A DNA stretch of 64,000 bases, from the NCBI GenBank assembly GCA_017642695.1, contig JAEPQD010000001.1:1807701-1871700 (forward strand). The letters run 5' to 3'. This DNA is from Parvibaculum sp. (GTDB lineage Bacteria; Pseudomonadota; Alphaproteobacteria; Parvibaculales; Parvibaculaceae). Numbering within the stretch: position 1 is the stretch's first letter; each line of letters starts with the position of its first letter. The notes under the pieces were generated by a model. That model had not been told where the DNA came from. It saw only the letters and a list, made by a program, of their open reading frames with translations, and made no database searches. Positions 52,939 to 62,100 of this stretch are shown here, one piece after another. Both the position numbers and the translations under genes were made by a program.

Positions 52939-54309
52939 CTAGACCGCCGGTCCCTCCTGAAGCGGCGCGTTCTTCAGACGCGCCATATGTGCCTCCGCGC
53001 GGGAAATTGTATGCCTGATCTGTTCTTCGGTGTGGGCGCTTGAGATAAAGAATCGCAGGCGGGCGATTCGTTCCTCGACGGCCGGATAGATGATGGGCGG
53101 CACATTGATGTCGTCCTCTAACAAGGCCTTCGACAAGCGTACGGCAAGTAGCGAGCTGCCCGTGATGACAGGTAGCACGGTCGTTCCCGCCGCATATCCC
53201 GTGTCGAGTCCGGCTTCCTGTGCCAGGCGAAGCATCAACTGTCCGTTTTCCTGCAGCTTGCGCACGCGTTCGGGCTCTTCTTCCATCAACCGCAGGGCTT
53301 CAAGGGAAGCCGCCGCGATCGGTGGCGGCATGCCGACGGAGTATAGAAAACCGGAAGCGGTGTGTTTCAAGATAGAAACAAGTGCTTCTGATCCCGCTAC
53401 ATAGCCGCCACATCCGGCAAGCGTCTTTGAAAGAGTGCCCATCCATATGTCGACGTCATCATGTGACAGGCCGAAATGCTCGCCGACGCCTTTCCCTGTC
53501 TTGCCGAGGGCGCCGAAAGAGTGTGCTTCGTCGACCATGACAAGGGCCTTGTGCTTTCTTGCCACCTCGATGATCTCGGGCATCGGCGGAATGTCGCCGT
53601 CCATGGAATAGACGCCTTCGACGCAGATGAGTACCTTCTCGAATTTTCGGCGCGATCGGGTAAGGAGTTCGTCGAGCCCACGCCAGTCGTTGTGATCGAA
53701 CGGTTGGCGCTGCGCGCCGGAAAGAAGCGCTCCCTGTATCACCGAATTGTGGATCAGTCGGTCGTGTAGAATGAGGTCGCGCTTTCCAAGAAGCGTTCCA
53801 ATTGTGCTGACATTGGTGGCGTGCCCCGACACGAACGTGATCGCTGCCGGTGTCCCGTGAATTTCGGCAATCTTCGCTTCGAGTTCGCGATGCGGCCGCC
53901 GCTCGCCGGAAACCAGACGGCTCGCCGACGCGGATGTCCCGAAGACCTTCATGGCTTCGTAGGCCGCTTCGACCACCCGCGGATGCCCGTTCAGGTTCAG
54001 ATAGTTGTACGTTCCGAAATTGATGACCTTCCGGTTTCCAATAAGGGCCGTATCGGTGGATATGGAATCGTGCTCGACGAAATATGGACTTTCCAGATCG
54101 ATCTTCTTCGCCAGCGTCTGCTGTAACTCGAGTGTCTGGTACTCGGCGAATTTCTCGAAGCGGTAGTGCGCTTCGGGGATATCGCGCAAGACTCCATTGG
54201 ACGCCGCCTCGCCGGCGATGTCTTTGCGCTTTTCCAGTATTCGCCGCAGAGCTTCTTCCTTGGATTCTCTGGAAAGTCTGCGTGTCTTGGTGGGATCGTC
54301 GTCTGTCAC
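52939..54309 (-). CDS. Alpha-oxoamine synthase (BioF/serine palmitoyltransferase/RkpG-like)
   Basis: 456-aa PLP enzyme that condenses an acyl thioester with an amino acid, with decarboxylation. The AOS fold is clear: NFGTYNYLNLNGHPRVVEAA, the SASASRLVSGERRPHRELE block, VMVDEAHSFGALGKTGKGV, and PLP-lysine K295 in GTLSKTLAGCGGYVAG. An N-terminal extension of about 80 charged residues precedes the core, as in carrier-protein-dependent AOS. Its ATG overlaps the stop of the PKS by 4 bp, so the polyketide is the likely acyl donor and this enzyme the off-loading step. In rhizobia RkpG occupies this role next to RkpA. The amino acid used (Ser, Gly or Ala) cannot be read from sequence. Confidence 0.92.
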   Translation of the reverse strand: MTDDDPTKTRRLSRESKEEALRRILEKRKDIAGEAASNGVLRDIPEAHYRFEKFAEYQTLELQQTLAKKIDLESPYFVEHDSISTDTALIGNRKVINFGTYNYLNLNGHPRVVEAAYEAMKVFGTSASASRLVSGERRPHRELEAKIAEIHGTPAAITFVSGHATNVSTIGTLLGKRDLILHDRLIHNSVIQGALLSGAQRQPFDHNDWRGLDELLTRSRRKFEKVLICVEGVYSMDGDIPPMPEIIEVARKHKALVMVDEAHSFGALGKTGKGVGEHFGLSHDDVDIWMGTLSKTLAGCGGYVAGSEALVSILKHTASGFLYSVGMPPPIAAASLEALRLMEEEPERVRKLQENGQLMLRLAQEAGLDTGYAAGTTVLPVITGSSLLAVRLSKALLEDDINVPPIIYPAVEERIARLRFFISSAHTEEQIRHTISRAEAHMARLKNAPLQEGPAV

Positions 54310-57300
54310 GTGCCGAACTGCGTTGCAATATTGGATTTCTCGTCTGCCGCGTCTATGCGTCTGGCATTCTCGATATCCGTGTCGTTTACATGACGAGAGA
54401 TGATCGTGTCCACATTCTGTAGGAGTTCGTCTGAGGAAGCTGTGTCCTCGCCCCTGAGTTGCGCGACGATTTGTTCTGCCAGGGTATTCAGACTCCCACC
54501 CTCTGACAGGGCCATGACCGGAATTTCAATTCCGAACCTGTCTTCGATACCGAGCTTGAGTTCCAGCGCCATCAAGGAGTCCATGCCGAGATCGAATATC
54601 GATTTCCCTGTATCGACCTTGTCCGGGGTGAGGCGCAGAACGGCGCCGATTTCCTCGGCGAGTATTTGGGACACATGGATCACGCCTTCTTCGTGAGACA
54701 TTTCCGCGAGCCGGGCAAGAATATTTTCATCGCTCGATGCTCCCGCGCCCTGAGCCGTGGCCGGTGCAACCTCCCGATAGGCGGGTTGTTGCAGGATTGG
54801 AAGTCCGGCGCGAAGGCGTTGCCAGTTCACCTCTCCCACATAGAGGTTCGTTTCGCCGCTGGCCAGCAACCGTTCAAGCTCATGCATGGCTTCGGCCGTT
54901 GTCATGAGCGTGCTGCCCAAACGAGCGCTCAACTGATCGCGGAGCTCTTTGTTACGGGCAAGAAAGCCGCTATCCGAGATCGCACCCCAGCCGATGGTCT
55001 GCGACGGGAGGCCGAGCGCTCGTCGATGTTGCGATAGCGTTTCGAGGAATGTGTTGGCCGCAACGTAGCTTGCCTGTCCCGGATTTCCGAATGCCGTACT
55101 GATGGAGGAATAGAGCACGAAGAAATCGAGAGTGCGGTTCGTCGTTGCTCTGTGCAGCGCCAGAGCTCCGGAAATTTTCGGATCGACGACGCGCCGATAC
55201 TGCTCCTCGCTCATCCGGTCGATTGTCGCGTCGTCGAATACAGCAGCAGCATGGATTACGCCTCGAACGGGCGTACCCGCGGTCTCCGCTTCTCTGAACA
55301 GGGTCTCGATCGCCGCTTCGTCGGTAACGTCGCAGGCTTTGGCAATCACGTTCACGCCCTGGCTCTCAAGCTTTTCGATGGCATTGCGAGAGGCTTCACT
55401 CGTGGGCCCGGAACGGCTCGCAAGTATCAGGTTTCGGGCTCCCGCAGCTGCCAGCCACTGTGCGGTCGCGAGTCCGAAGCCGGATATCCCCCCTGTCACG
55501 AGATAAGACGCTTCCGGCCGCGGTGTGAACACGCTATGGCGTTTGTCGTTCTGGATGAAAGCATTCTCTGGTGGACGGACGAGTATCTTGCCGACATGTC
55601 CGGACTTCTGCATGAGACGGAAAGCATCGGATATCCTGGATGCCTCGAACACACGATAGGGGAGTGGCGTATAGATGCCCTGCTCAAAGCGCTTCGCCAG
55701 ATCGGCAAATATCTCCCGCGCAAGCGCGGGCTTTTCTTCCATGAGCTGATCTGCATCAATGCCGAAATAGCTCAGATTGTTCCGGAAGAACTTGAGCCCG
55801 ATCCGGCTGTTTTCGTAAAAGTCGCGTTTGCCGAGTTCGAGAAAGCGTCCGAACGGACGCAGAATGGAGAGATTGCGGTGTATCGCGTCACCCGCAAGCG
55901 AGTTGAGAATGACATCGACGCCCTCTCCATTCGTCCTCGCGAGAATGTCATCGGCAAACGCCTGAGAGCGTGAATCGAATATCTGTTCTGCGGGGATGCC
56001 GAGCGCCACCATGAGTGCCCGCTTTTCGGGACTGCCGACGGTCACGAAAATGTCGGCGCCCGCCTGACGCGCCACCTGCAGGGCGGCAAGGCCGACGCCG
56101 CCGGCCGCACCGTGAATGAGCAATCGTTCGCCGCAACGCAATCGTGCGAGATGGTCCAGAGCGTATTGCGCGGTAAAGAACGCCGTCGGAATGGTCGCGG
56201 CTTCATCGAAGCTCAAGCGCGCGGGTTTGTGGATGACGGAAGTAGCTTTGGCCAGGACGTGACTGTCGAAACAGTTGGGCGCAAAAAAGAAGACCTCGTC
56301 TCCCGCCTTGAACCCCTGGACGTCCGTTCCTGTCGCCACAACGACACCCGACGCCTCCATGCCGAGGCAGGCACCGGCGAAACCATCTTCAAGAGCCTCG
56401 GCCGGTAGCGCTCCAAGTGCAAACATCACGTCGCGAAAATTGAGCGCGGTTGACCGCGGCGCGATCACAAGCTCATCCGGTCCGGGTTGCGGTATCGGTG
56501 CCTTCTTCCAGGCAAGCGTACCAAGCCGTCCACTCGTGAAATGCAACTTGTGCATGGTTGCATCGTCGATACCCTTGTCTGCTTGCGACGGGCGCAGGCG
56601 TGGCGCAAAGATGCCATCGGAGCGAACAATGAGCTCTGCCTCCGGCCCATCTCGGAGCAAGGCGTGCGCAACGTCGCAAGCGACAGTCTCCGGCAAGGCT
56701 CCGGTCGCGTCTATGTCGATCATGCGCACTCGAACACGAGGTATCTCGTTGGTCACAACCCGGCCGATACCCCAAAGGGGAGCCTGTACGACATTTGCGT
56801 GCTTGTTCGGCTGAAAGCTTGCCGCGTTGCAGGTCACGATATTGAGTTGCGGCATCTCCGTAAAATTGATCTTGGTCATGGCGCGGGCGGCGAGCAACGT
56901 GCTCCAGCCGGGTCTGCCATCCGCGGAAATATCACCGACGAGCACAACGCCCTTCAGCGGTATACCTGCGGCGTGCACCATTTCGTACGAGTCGAGCCAT
57001 TGATTCTCGTCGTCGGGGTCGAAAGTCAGGGAGTCCGTGTCATCTTCGCTGCCATTGGCATGCAGGCGGACAACAATTGCGCCGCGTTGTTCGAGAGTTT
57101 GGCAGAGTTTTTCGGCAACGGTCGCGTCGGGCCTCGCCGGATCGAGGACCACGATCCAGCCTGTGTCCTGGACGTCAGGTATCGGTCTTTCCTTCCGGGA
57201 ACCAGCATTGTGCTCACGTCGCCGGTCGCCATCTGCGACCAGAACTGTAGTGTCGCCGCAAGGAGCGAAGTGGATATTGCGGTATCCAGCCTGGGCAAAT

Positions 57301-60300
57301 CGTTCGCCAAGCAGGCCGGCGGTCATCAGCGGTGTAGTGCCGTCGGGATGCCACCAATGATTGAGAGACCCGAAAACCGTATCTGCCCACAAGGATGGCA
57401 GCGGATCGGAGGCCATGAGAAGTCCGCCGGGGGCCAGCAATCTCCGAATGTTGTTGAGCAATGCGCTCGTCAGTCCGCACTCCACCGAGACCATTGGCGC
57501 AAGAACCAGGTCGAACGAACCCAACCGGTCCAAATCGGTATCGGAGAGAATGCTGGCGAGATCTGCCTCCACAAACCGCACATCGCGGGAGTCGACCTCG
57601 CGTTCCAGAGCAGACATCCGAGTTCCATCGACGCAGGCAACGGTAACTTCGATCTCGGCTTGGGAGGAAATGTCGCGAATATTCCTGACCAGTGCATTTG
57701 AGCAGCCGATTTCAAGAATACGCAGCCGGCGTCTTTCCGGCCAGTGCTGGACGAACGTCTTTATCGCCTCGCACAGCATCTTTCTCGCGCCCCCATAGCT
57801 GGGGGACGAAACGAGGATGTGTTCGACGGTCGAAGATGACAGCAGATCGTCTGCGTCGCTCGCAAGGTCTCTGCGGAATGCTTCCGCCCGACAGAGAATG
57901 GCGGTGAGCTCCGAAAGGTACGCCGGATATCTGACGAATGCGTTGTTCCAGATGCTTCTGCCGTCGCCTGCTATGCCACCGTCGGGCGCCTGCGGCATTT
58001 CCGATGGCAGATTGTTGCGTAGCCCGAGGGGAAGGGCAGGCGGATCCTCTGCGTGCTGTTGTGCTTCGCATAGAAGAGACGCGGCAACGGCATTGAGGTC
58101 AGGGGCTTCCACCGCCGGCTCCCGCTCCGTGTGGTCGGAGAATCCGAGCGCCGTCGCGATCTGCACGGCGTCGGGCGTTGCGTCATCTGCATCGGCATAA
58201 TCGAGGGGAATGGTCTCGAAATGGAACCGGCGCCCGGCCTCGCGACCCGCCTGGAGCCCGGCAAGCATGAAACGCACTCCCGTCGCTTCCGCGATGCAGT
58301 TACCGTCGCAATCGAAGAGCGTGAAGTCGGCAACAAGAGACTTTTCCTTTCGCCTTCGCAAGACGGTGCGGCAACTCGAGACCTCGGATCTGGCGCGAAA
58401 CACCCTGAGACGATTGATCTGATAGGGCAGATAGGTCTCGGCCGTCCGTTCCCCTTTCAGATAAAGCAGCGAGAACAGCGACTGAAGGCATCCGTCCATG
58501 AAGCTCGGATGAAGAACGAATTGGTGCAGGTCTTGACGCACGCCTTCCGGTGTTTGGAGTGTAATGGCAGCAACATCTCCGGCCGCATGGATGGATTCAA
58601 CAGTTCTGAAGGAGGGCCCGTAGTCGAGGCCAAGTGCGCTGGCAATCCCGTAGTGTTGGTCATGTGTGAGTGCTGCAGCATTTTCCGGCTTGTTCGGCGC
58701 GTCTGGCGCATGCGTCCTGCCGGAGTTGGGGACATTGAGACGGCCGACCGCATTCAGCGACCAGCGATCGTCGCTCGCACGCCTTCGTGTCTCGATGCGA
58801 AACGCCTTGTCTTCCTCGTCGTAGACGAAGCGGAAGTTCATGATCTGATTTCGGGTCAGAACAATCGGACGCCGGATTTCGAGCATCTCGATATCGAAGG
58901 CGTCGTCTCCGAAAAGAGCAGCGGAGGCTTCGAGTGCACATTCCGCATAGCCGGCTGCCGGAAACACGATTGCATCGCCGACATTGTGATCCGTCAGGAA
59001 GCTGAACCGATCGATGTCGATCTGATTTTCCCATGTCGCGTGCGCTGACTGGGGCCGGAAACCGACAAAGGGCCCATCGCTGCGCCAATACATGGCACCG
59101 GTCGCTTCCGGGCCCGTCTTGAACCAGTGGGGTTCGCGTTGCCAGGAATACCGTGGTAGCTCGACACATCGTCCGCGGGCGGGAAAGCACGCCGACAGGT
59201 CGACATCCGCTCCCCTGCAGAGAGCGGTGTCGGCGGTCCGTTGCACAAGGCTTGCGCCAGCTTCGCCCCGGGACATGGTGCCAAGCGGCGTGAAGTCACT
59301 CTTGCCGTCGCGTAGAATCTGCCTGAGATACGAGGTGAGGACTGGATGAGGCCCTATCTCGACCAGCAGTTCAATGCCGTCGCTGACCATCGCGGTTATG
59401 GCATCGCTGAAGAGGACTGGATTTCTGATGTTTTCCCACCAGTACTCGGCGTCGAGAGAGAAAGAGTCCGCGACCGCGCCTCGCGCCGAAGAATAGAAAG
59501 GAGTCTTGGGGACGGCTGAATCGAATTCCCCGAGCAGCTGCAGGAAGTCGTCTCGCACCGGATCCATCGCCCGGCTGTGAAACGCATAGTCGAGGTCGAG
59601 CAGCCGGAAGAAGATGCGATCTTCCTCAAGCTTCTCTCCGAGTGCTCTCAGAGAGAGTTCATCGCCCGAGAATGTCACGGAGTTGGCGGCGTTTATGGCT
59701 GCAAGCTCGATTCTGCCGCCCGATTCCTCCTCGATACGCAGCGCGCGTTCGAAAGACACACCGGCAGCCGCCATCCGTCCCCCACCACGCGTGAGTTCCT
59801 GTGCGCGGGAGCGGGCTGCGATCAGCCGGGCGGCCTGGGGAAGGTCGAGAGCGCCTGCAACATATGCGGCGGCGACTTCGCCGACGCTGTGACCTGCCAC
59901 GGCGTCCGGCGCGAGGCCCGCTCTCGTCAGACAGGCTGCAATCCCGATCTGAACGGCCAGTAGCGCCGGTTGCGCGATATCGGTGTGACGAAACTGCTCA
60001 TCGGCATCCTCCGAAAACAGCGTGTCGACGACCGATCGGCCTGTGATCCGCGTGACTTCTGTGTCGAGGCAGTCGACCTCTGCTCTGAAGACCTCGCTCT
60101 CTTCGTAGAGTTGACGTCCCATGCCGGCCCACTGGGCCCCGTTGCCGCTGAAAATGAACCCCGTTCGCGCGGCATTCGTCTTGGCTTCGCCAGATACGGC
60201 CCCGTCGTCGCTCGCAGCAAATGCACTCAGCTCACGCACAATGGACGGTACATCTTTACCGCGAACGACAACGCGGAAGGGAAGGCGTTCTCTTCGATAG

Positions 60301-61766
60301 GCGGCGGTATGGGCGGCATCGTAATAATCCCGCTCGTTCATCCCATCCAGAAACGAAACCCAGCTCTCCGCTGCATTGCGAAGGGCGGCGGGAGAACGCG
60401 CCGAGAGGATGAGAGGCGGTGTCGGGGGTGTTTGCGCCTGCAGAGGAATCTCTGTGCCGATATGTTCGCGCAGAATGACGGTGGCATTGGCGCCGCCGAA
60501 ACCGAAGGAATTCACGCCCGCCATGATCGGCCCCTGCTTTGGAGGCAGTGGTGTCAATGTTTGAACCGGAGCGATATTCAAACCTTGAAAGTCGATATTG
60601 GGATTTAGTGGCGTTGCGTGGAGTGTGGCCGGCACGGCGCGGTGTTTGATCGCCATGACTGTCTTGATGAGTCCGGCCATCCCGGATGCCGGTTCCAGAT
60701 GCCCGATATTGGATTTGGCTGAACCGATCGGCAATGGACCGGTTCCGGGCTTGCGGTGTTGCCCGATCGCTTCGCCCACCGCCCGGCTTTCTGCCGGATC
60801 GCCAACGGAGGTCCCGGTGCCATGCGCTTCAAAGAAATCGATGTCCGCGGGATCGATCTCGAATTTCGCCATCGTTTCTTCGAGAAGGGAACGTTGTGCG
60901 GTCGATGAGGGGAGCGCTATGCCATTTGTGCGTCCGTCCGCATTTGTGCCGGAGCCGCAGATGACCGCGTGTATCGGATCGCCGTCGCGAATTGCATCGG
61001 CCAGCGGCTTGACGATGATGACACCGCCTCCCTCGCCACGCACATACCCACCGGGCTCGGCGCCGAAGGCACGGCACAGTCCGTAGTCGGATAACATCGT
61101 GGCCTTGGAAAACCCTACAAACGGGAAGGGGGTAAGCAGCAGGCTGATACCGCCTACCAGCGCCATGTCGCAGCGGCCGGCCCATAGCGCGTTCAGCGCT
61201 TCATCGAGCGCCACCATGGCAGAAGAGCACGCCGTGTCGACCGCCATGCTCGGACCACGCAGGTCGAATTGATAGGAGAGGCGATTTGCGGCGATGGATA
61301 GCGTGGCGCCCAGCATCAGATAGGCGTTTGCGCTATCCGGATCACCCTGCTGGGCGGACCCATATTCCGTGGACGAAATGCCGACATAGACCGCGCAATT
61401 GCGTCCTTCGAGGCGGCTCGGAATTTGTCCGCCCGACTCGATCGCCTCCCACGCCATTTCGAGCAGGAGACGCTGCTGGGGATCCATCGCATCGGCCTCT
61501 CGGCGCGAGATGCCGAAGAAGGCCGCATCGAAGCCCCGTATGTCCTCGAGTACGCCGGCGGCGAAAGTGTTGGAACGGCCGGAAACGCGTTTGCTGGGAT
61601 GCTGGAAAATGTCCTTTTCCCACCGGTCAGCGGGAATTTCGGTCACAGCATTCCGGCCCTCGGCCAGCAGCGTCCAGTAGGCCTCGGGAGTATTGCAACC
61701 TCCGGGGAACCGGCAGGCCATTCCGATAATGGCCATGTCGGTTCGCTTGATGCCGGGAACCCTCAT
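54306..61766 (-). CDS. Highly reducing type I polyketide synthase, KS-AT-DH-MT-ER-KR-ACP (rkpA-like by context)
   Basis: 2,486-aa single-module, probably iterative PKS. Order: KS with C180 (VDTACSSAM), H315 (EAHGTGTS) and H356 (SNIGHLEPASG); AT with S627 (GHSVGEVAAAYV); DH with H927 (HNVGDAIVFP) and D1091 (FMDGCLQSL); a methyltransferase-like region near 1350 with degenerate motif I LEIGCSNAL; ER near 1885 (HGAAGGVGLAALQVARQAG); KR near 2085 (YLVTGGISGFGLATAQ) with Tyr in QASYVAANTF; ACP with S2397 (LGMDSLMALEL) and a 40-residue tail. A complete reducing set predicts a saturated fatty-acid-like chain. No thioesterase; release probably occurs through the coupled oxoamine synthase. ATG 61766 (MRVPGIKRTDMAIIGMACRF) is preferred to GTG 61802. 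A phosphopantetheinyl transferase is not in the window. Confidence 0.95.
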   Translation of the reverse strand: MRVPGIKRTDMAIIGMACRFPGGCNTPEAYWTLLAEGRNAVTEIPADRWEKDIFQHPSKRVSGRSNTFAAGVLEDIRGFDAAFFGISRREADAMDPQQRLLLEMAWEAIESGGQIPSRLEGRNCAVYVGISSTEYGSAQQGDPDSANAYLMLGATLSIAANRLSYQFDLRGPSMAVDTACSSAMVALDEALNALWAGRCDMALVGGISLLLTPFPFVGFSKATMLSDYGLCRAFGAEPGGYVRGEGGGVIIVKPLADAIRDGDPIHAVICGSGTNADGRTNGIALPSSTAQRSLLEETMAKFEIDPADIDFFEAHGTGTSVGDPAESRAVGEAIGQHRKPGTGPLPIGSAKSNIGHLEPASGMAGLIKTVMAIKHRAVPATLHATPLNPNIDFQGLNIAPVQTLTPLPPKQGPIMAGVNSFGFGGANATVILREHIGTEIPLQAQTPPTPPLILSARSPAALRNAAESWVSFLDGMNERDYYDAAHTAAYRRERLPFRVVVRGKDVPSIVRELSAFAASDDGAVSGEAKTNAARTGFIFSGNGAQWAGMGRQLYEESEVFRAEVDCLDTEVTRITGRSVVDTLFSEDADEQFRHTDIAQPALLAVQIGIAACLTRAGLAPDAVAGHSVGEVAAAYVAGALDLPQAARLIAARSRAQELTRGGGRMAAAGVSFERALRIEEESGGRIELAAINAANSVTFSGDELSLRALGEKLEEDRIFFRLLDLDYAFHSRAMDPVRDDFLQLLGEFDSAVPKTPFYSSARGAVADSFSLDAEYWWENIRNPVLFSDAITAMVSDGIELLVEIGPHPVLTSYLRQILRDGKSDFTPLGTMSRGEAGASLVQRTADTALCRGADVDLSACFPARGRCVELPRYSWQREPHWFKTGPEATGAMYWRSDGPFVGFRPQSAHATWENQIDIDRFSFLTDHNVGDAIVFPAAGYAECALEASAALFGDDAFDIEMLEIRRPIVLTRNQIMNFRFVYDEEDKAFRIETRRRASDDRWSLNAVGRLNVPNSGRTHAPDAPNKPENAAALTHDQHYGIASALGLDYGPSFRTVESIHAAGDVAAITLQTPEGVRQDLHQFVLHPSFMDGCLQSLFSLLYLKGERTAETYLPYQINRLRVFRARSEVSSCRTVLRRRKEKSLVADFTLFDCDGNCIAEATGVRFMLAGLQAGREAGRRFHFETIPLDYADADDATPDAVQIATALGFSDHTEREPAVEAPDLNAVAASLLCEAQQHAEDPPALPLGLRNNLPSEMPQAPDGGIAGDGRSIWNNAFVRYPAYLSELTAILCRAEAFRRDLASDADDLLSSSTVEHILVSSPSYGGARKMLCEAIKTFVQHWPERRRLRILEIGCSNALVRNIRDISSQAEIEVTVACVDGTRMSALEREVDSRDVRFVEADLASILSDTDLDRLGSFDLVLAPMVSVECGLTSALLNNIRRLLAPGGLLMASDPLPSLWADTVFGSLNHWWHPDGTTPLMTAGLLGERFAQAGYRNIHFAPCGDTTVLVADGDRRREHNAGSRKERPIPDVQDTGWIVVLDPARPDATVAEKLCQTLEQRGAIVVRLHANGSEDDTDSLTFDPDDENQWLDSYEMVHAAGIPLKGVVLVGDISADGRPGWSTLLAARAMTKINFTEMPQLNIVTCNAASFQPNKHANVVQAPLWGIGRVVTNEIPRVRVRMIDIDATGALPETVACDVAHALLRDGPEAELIVRSDGIFAPRLRPSQADKGIDDATMHKLHFTSGRLGTLAWKKAPIPQPGPDELVIAPRSTALNFRDVMFALGALPAEALEDGFAGACLGMEASGVVVATGTDVQGFKAGDEVFFFAPNCFDSHVLAKATSVIHKPARLSFDEAATIPTAFFTAQYALDHLARLRCGERLLIHGAAGGVGLAALQVARQAGADIFVTVGSPEKRALMVALGIPAEQIFDSRSQAFADDILARTNGEGVDVILNSLAGDAIHRNLSILRPFGRFLELGKRDFYENSRIGLKFFRNNLSYFGIDADQLMEEKPALAREIFADLAKRFEQGIYTPLPYRVFEASRISDAFRLMQKSGHVGKILVRPPENAFIQNDKRHSVFTPRPEASYLVTGGISGFGLATAQWLAAAGARNLILASRSGPTSEASRNAIEKLESQGVNVIAKACDVTDEAAIETLFREAETAGTPVRGVIHAAAVFDDATIDRMSEEQYRRVVDPKISGALALHRATTNRTLDFFVLYSSISTAFGNPGQASYVAANTFLETLSQHRRALGLPSQTIGWGAISDSGFLARNKELRDQLSARLGSTLMTTAEAMHELERLLASGETNLYVGEVNWQRLRAGLPILQQPAYREVAPATAQGAGASSDENILARLAEMSHEEGVIHVSQILAEEIGAVLRLTPDKVDTGKSIFDLGMDSLMALELKLGIEDRFGIEIPVMALSEGGSLNTLAEQIVAQLRGEDTASSDELLQNVDTIISRHVNDTDIENARRIDAADEKSNIATQFGT

Positions 61767-61830
61767 GAAAACCGTATTTCCCCGCTCGCAACGACCATAC
61801 ACAAATACAAATCGTCCTTCTGGACCCGGC

Positions 61831-61861
61831 TCCTCCCCATCGGGCCCCCTCGCGGGGAGGA
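61831..61861. repeat. TCCTCCCC/GGGGAGGA hairpin
   Basis: Eight-bp perfect arms with a 15-base loop, 65 bp upstream of the PKS start codon. Same arm type as the repeats at 22019, 24139 and 24273. Confidence 0.5.
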
Positions 61862-61977
61862 ACGGGAAACCCTAACCCAACCCGTCCGGGGCAGCTAGCT
61901 CTCATAGCCGCCTGAACAGCTCTCTGTCGGCGGATTCTGCAATGAAATCGGGTAATGGAACGCCAATTTGACTGTCT

Positions 61978-61997
61978 GCTCACCCCTTCGGGTGAGC
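61978..61997. promoter_or_regulatory. GCTCACCC-CTTC-GGGTGAGC inverted repeat
   Basis: Perfect 8-bp arms around a 4-base centre, located between the divergent PKS and sulfotransferase genes. Arms and spacing are identical to the core of the palindrome in kpsS at 45257-45282, so a shared regulator is possible. Confidence 0.5.
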
Positions 61998-62100
61998 GCG
62001 CGTAGCTACAGTGTCGCCGCTTGAGTTGGACTGGCCATGTGGGCATTGTGAGGCCGCGACTCGGGTCGGGTCGCATGTCCGCATCGTCTCCGGGGTCTCA

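Larger units (their letters stand above)
61767..62100. other. Divergent intergenic region between PKS and sulfotransferase
   Basis: About 330 bp carrying promoters for both directions. It contains the CCTCCCC/GGGGAGG hairpin (61831-61861) and the GCTCACCC-N4-GGGTGAGC hairpin (61978-61997). No convincing small gene. Confidence 0.6.

Noticed and set aside
54306..61766. Mitochondrial/animal-type fatty acid synthase
   Set aside because: The domain set resembles FAS, but a methyltransferase-like region is present, there is no thioesterase, and the locus context is bacterial capsule synthesis.
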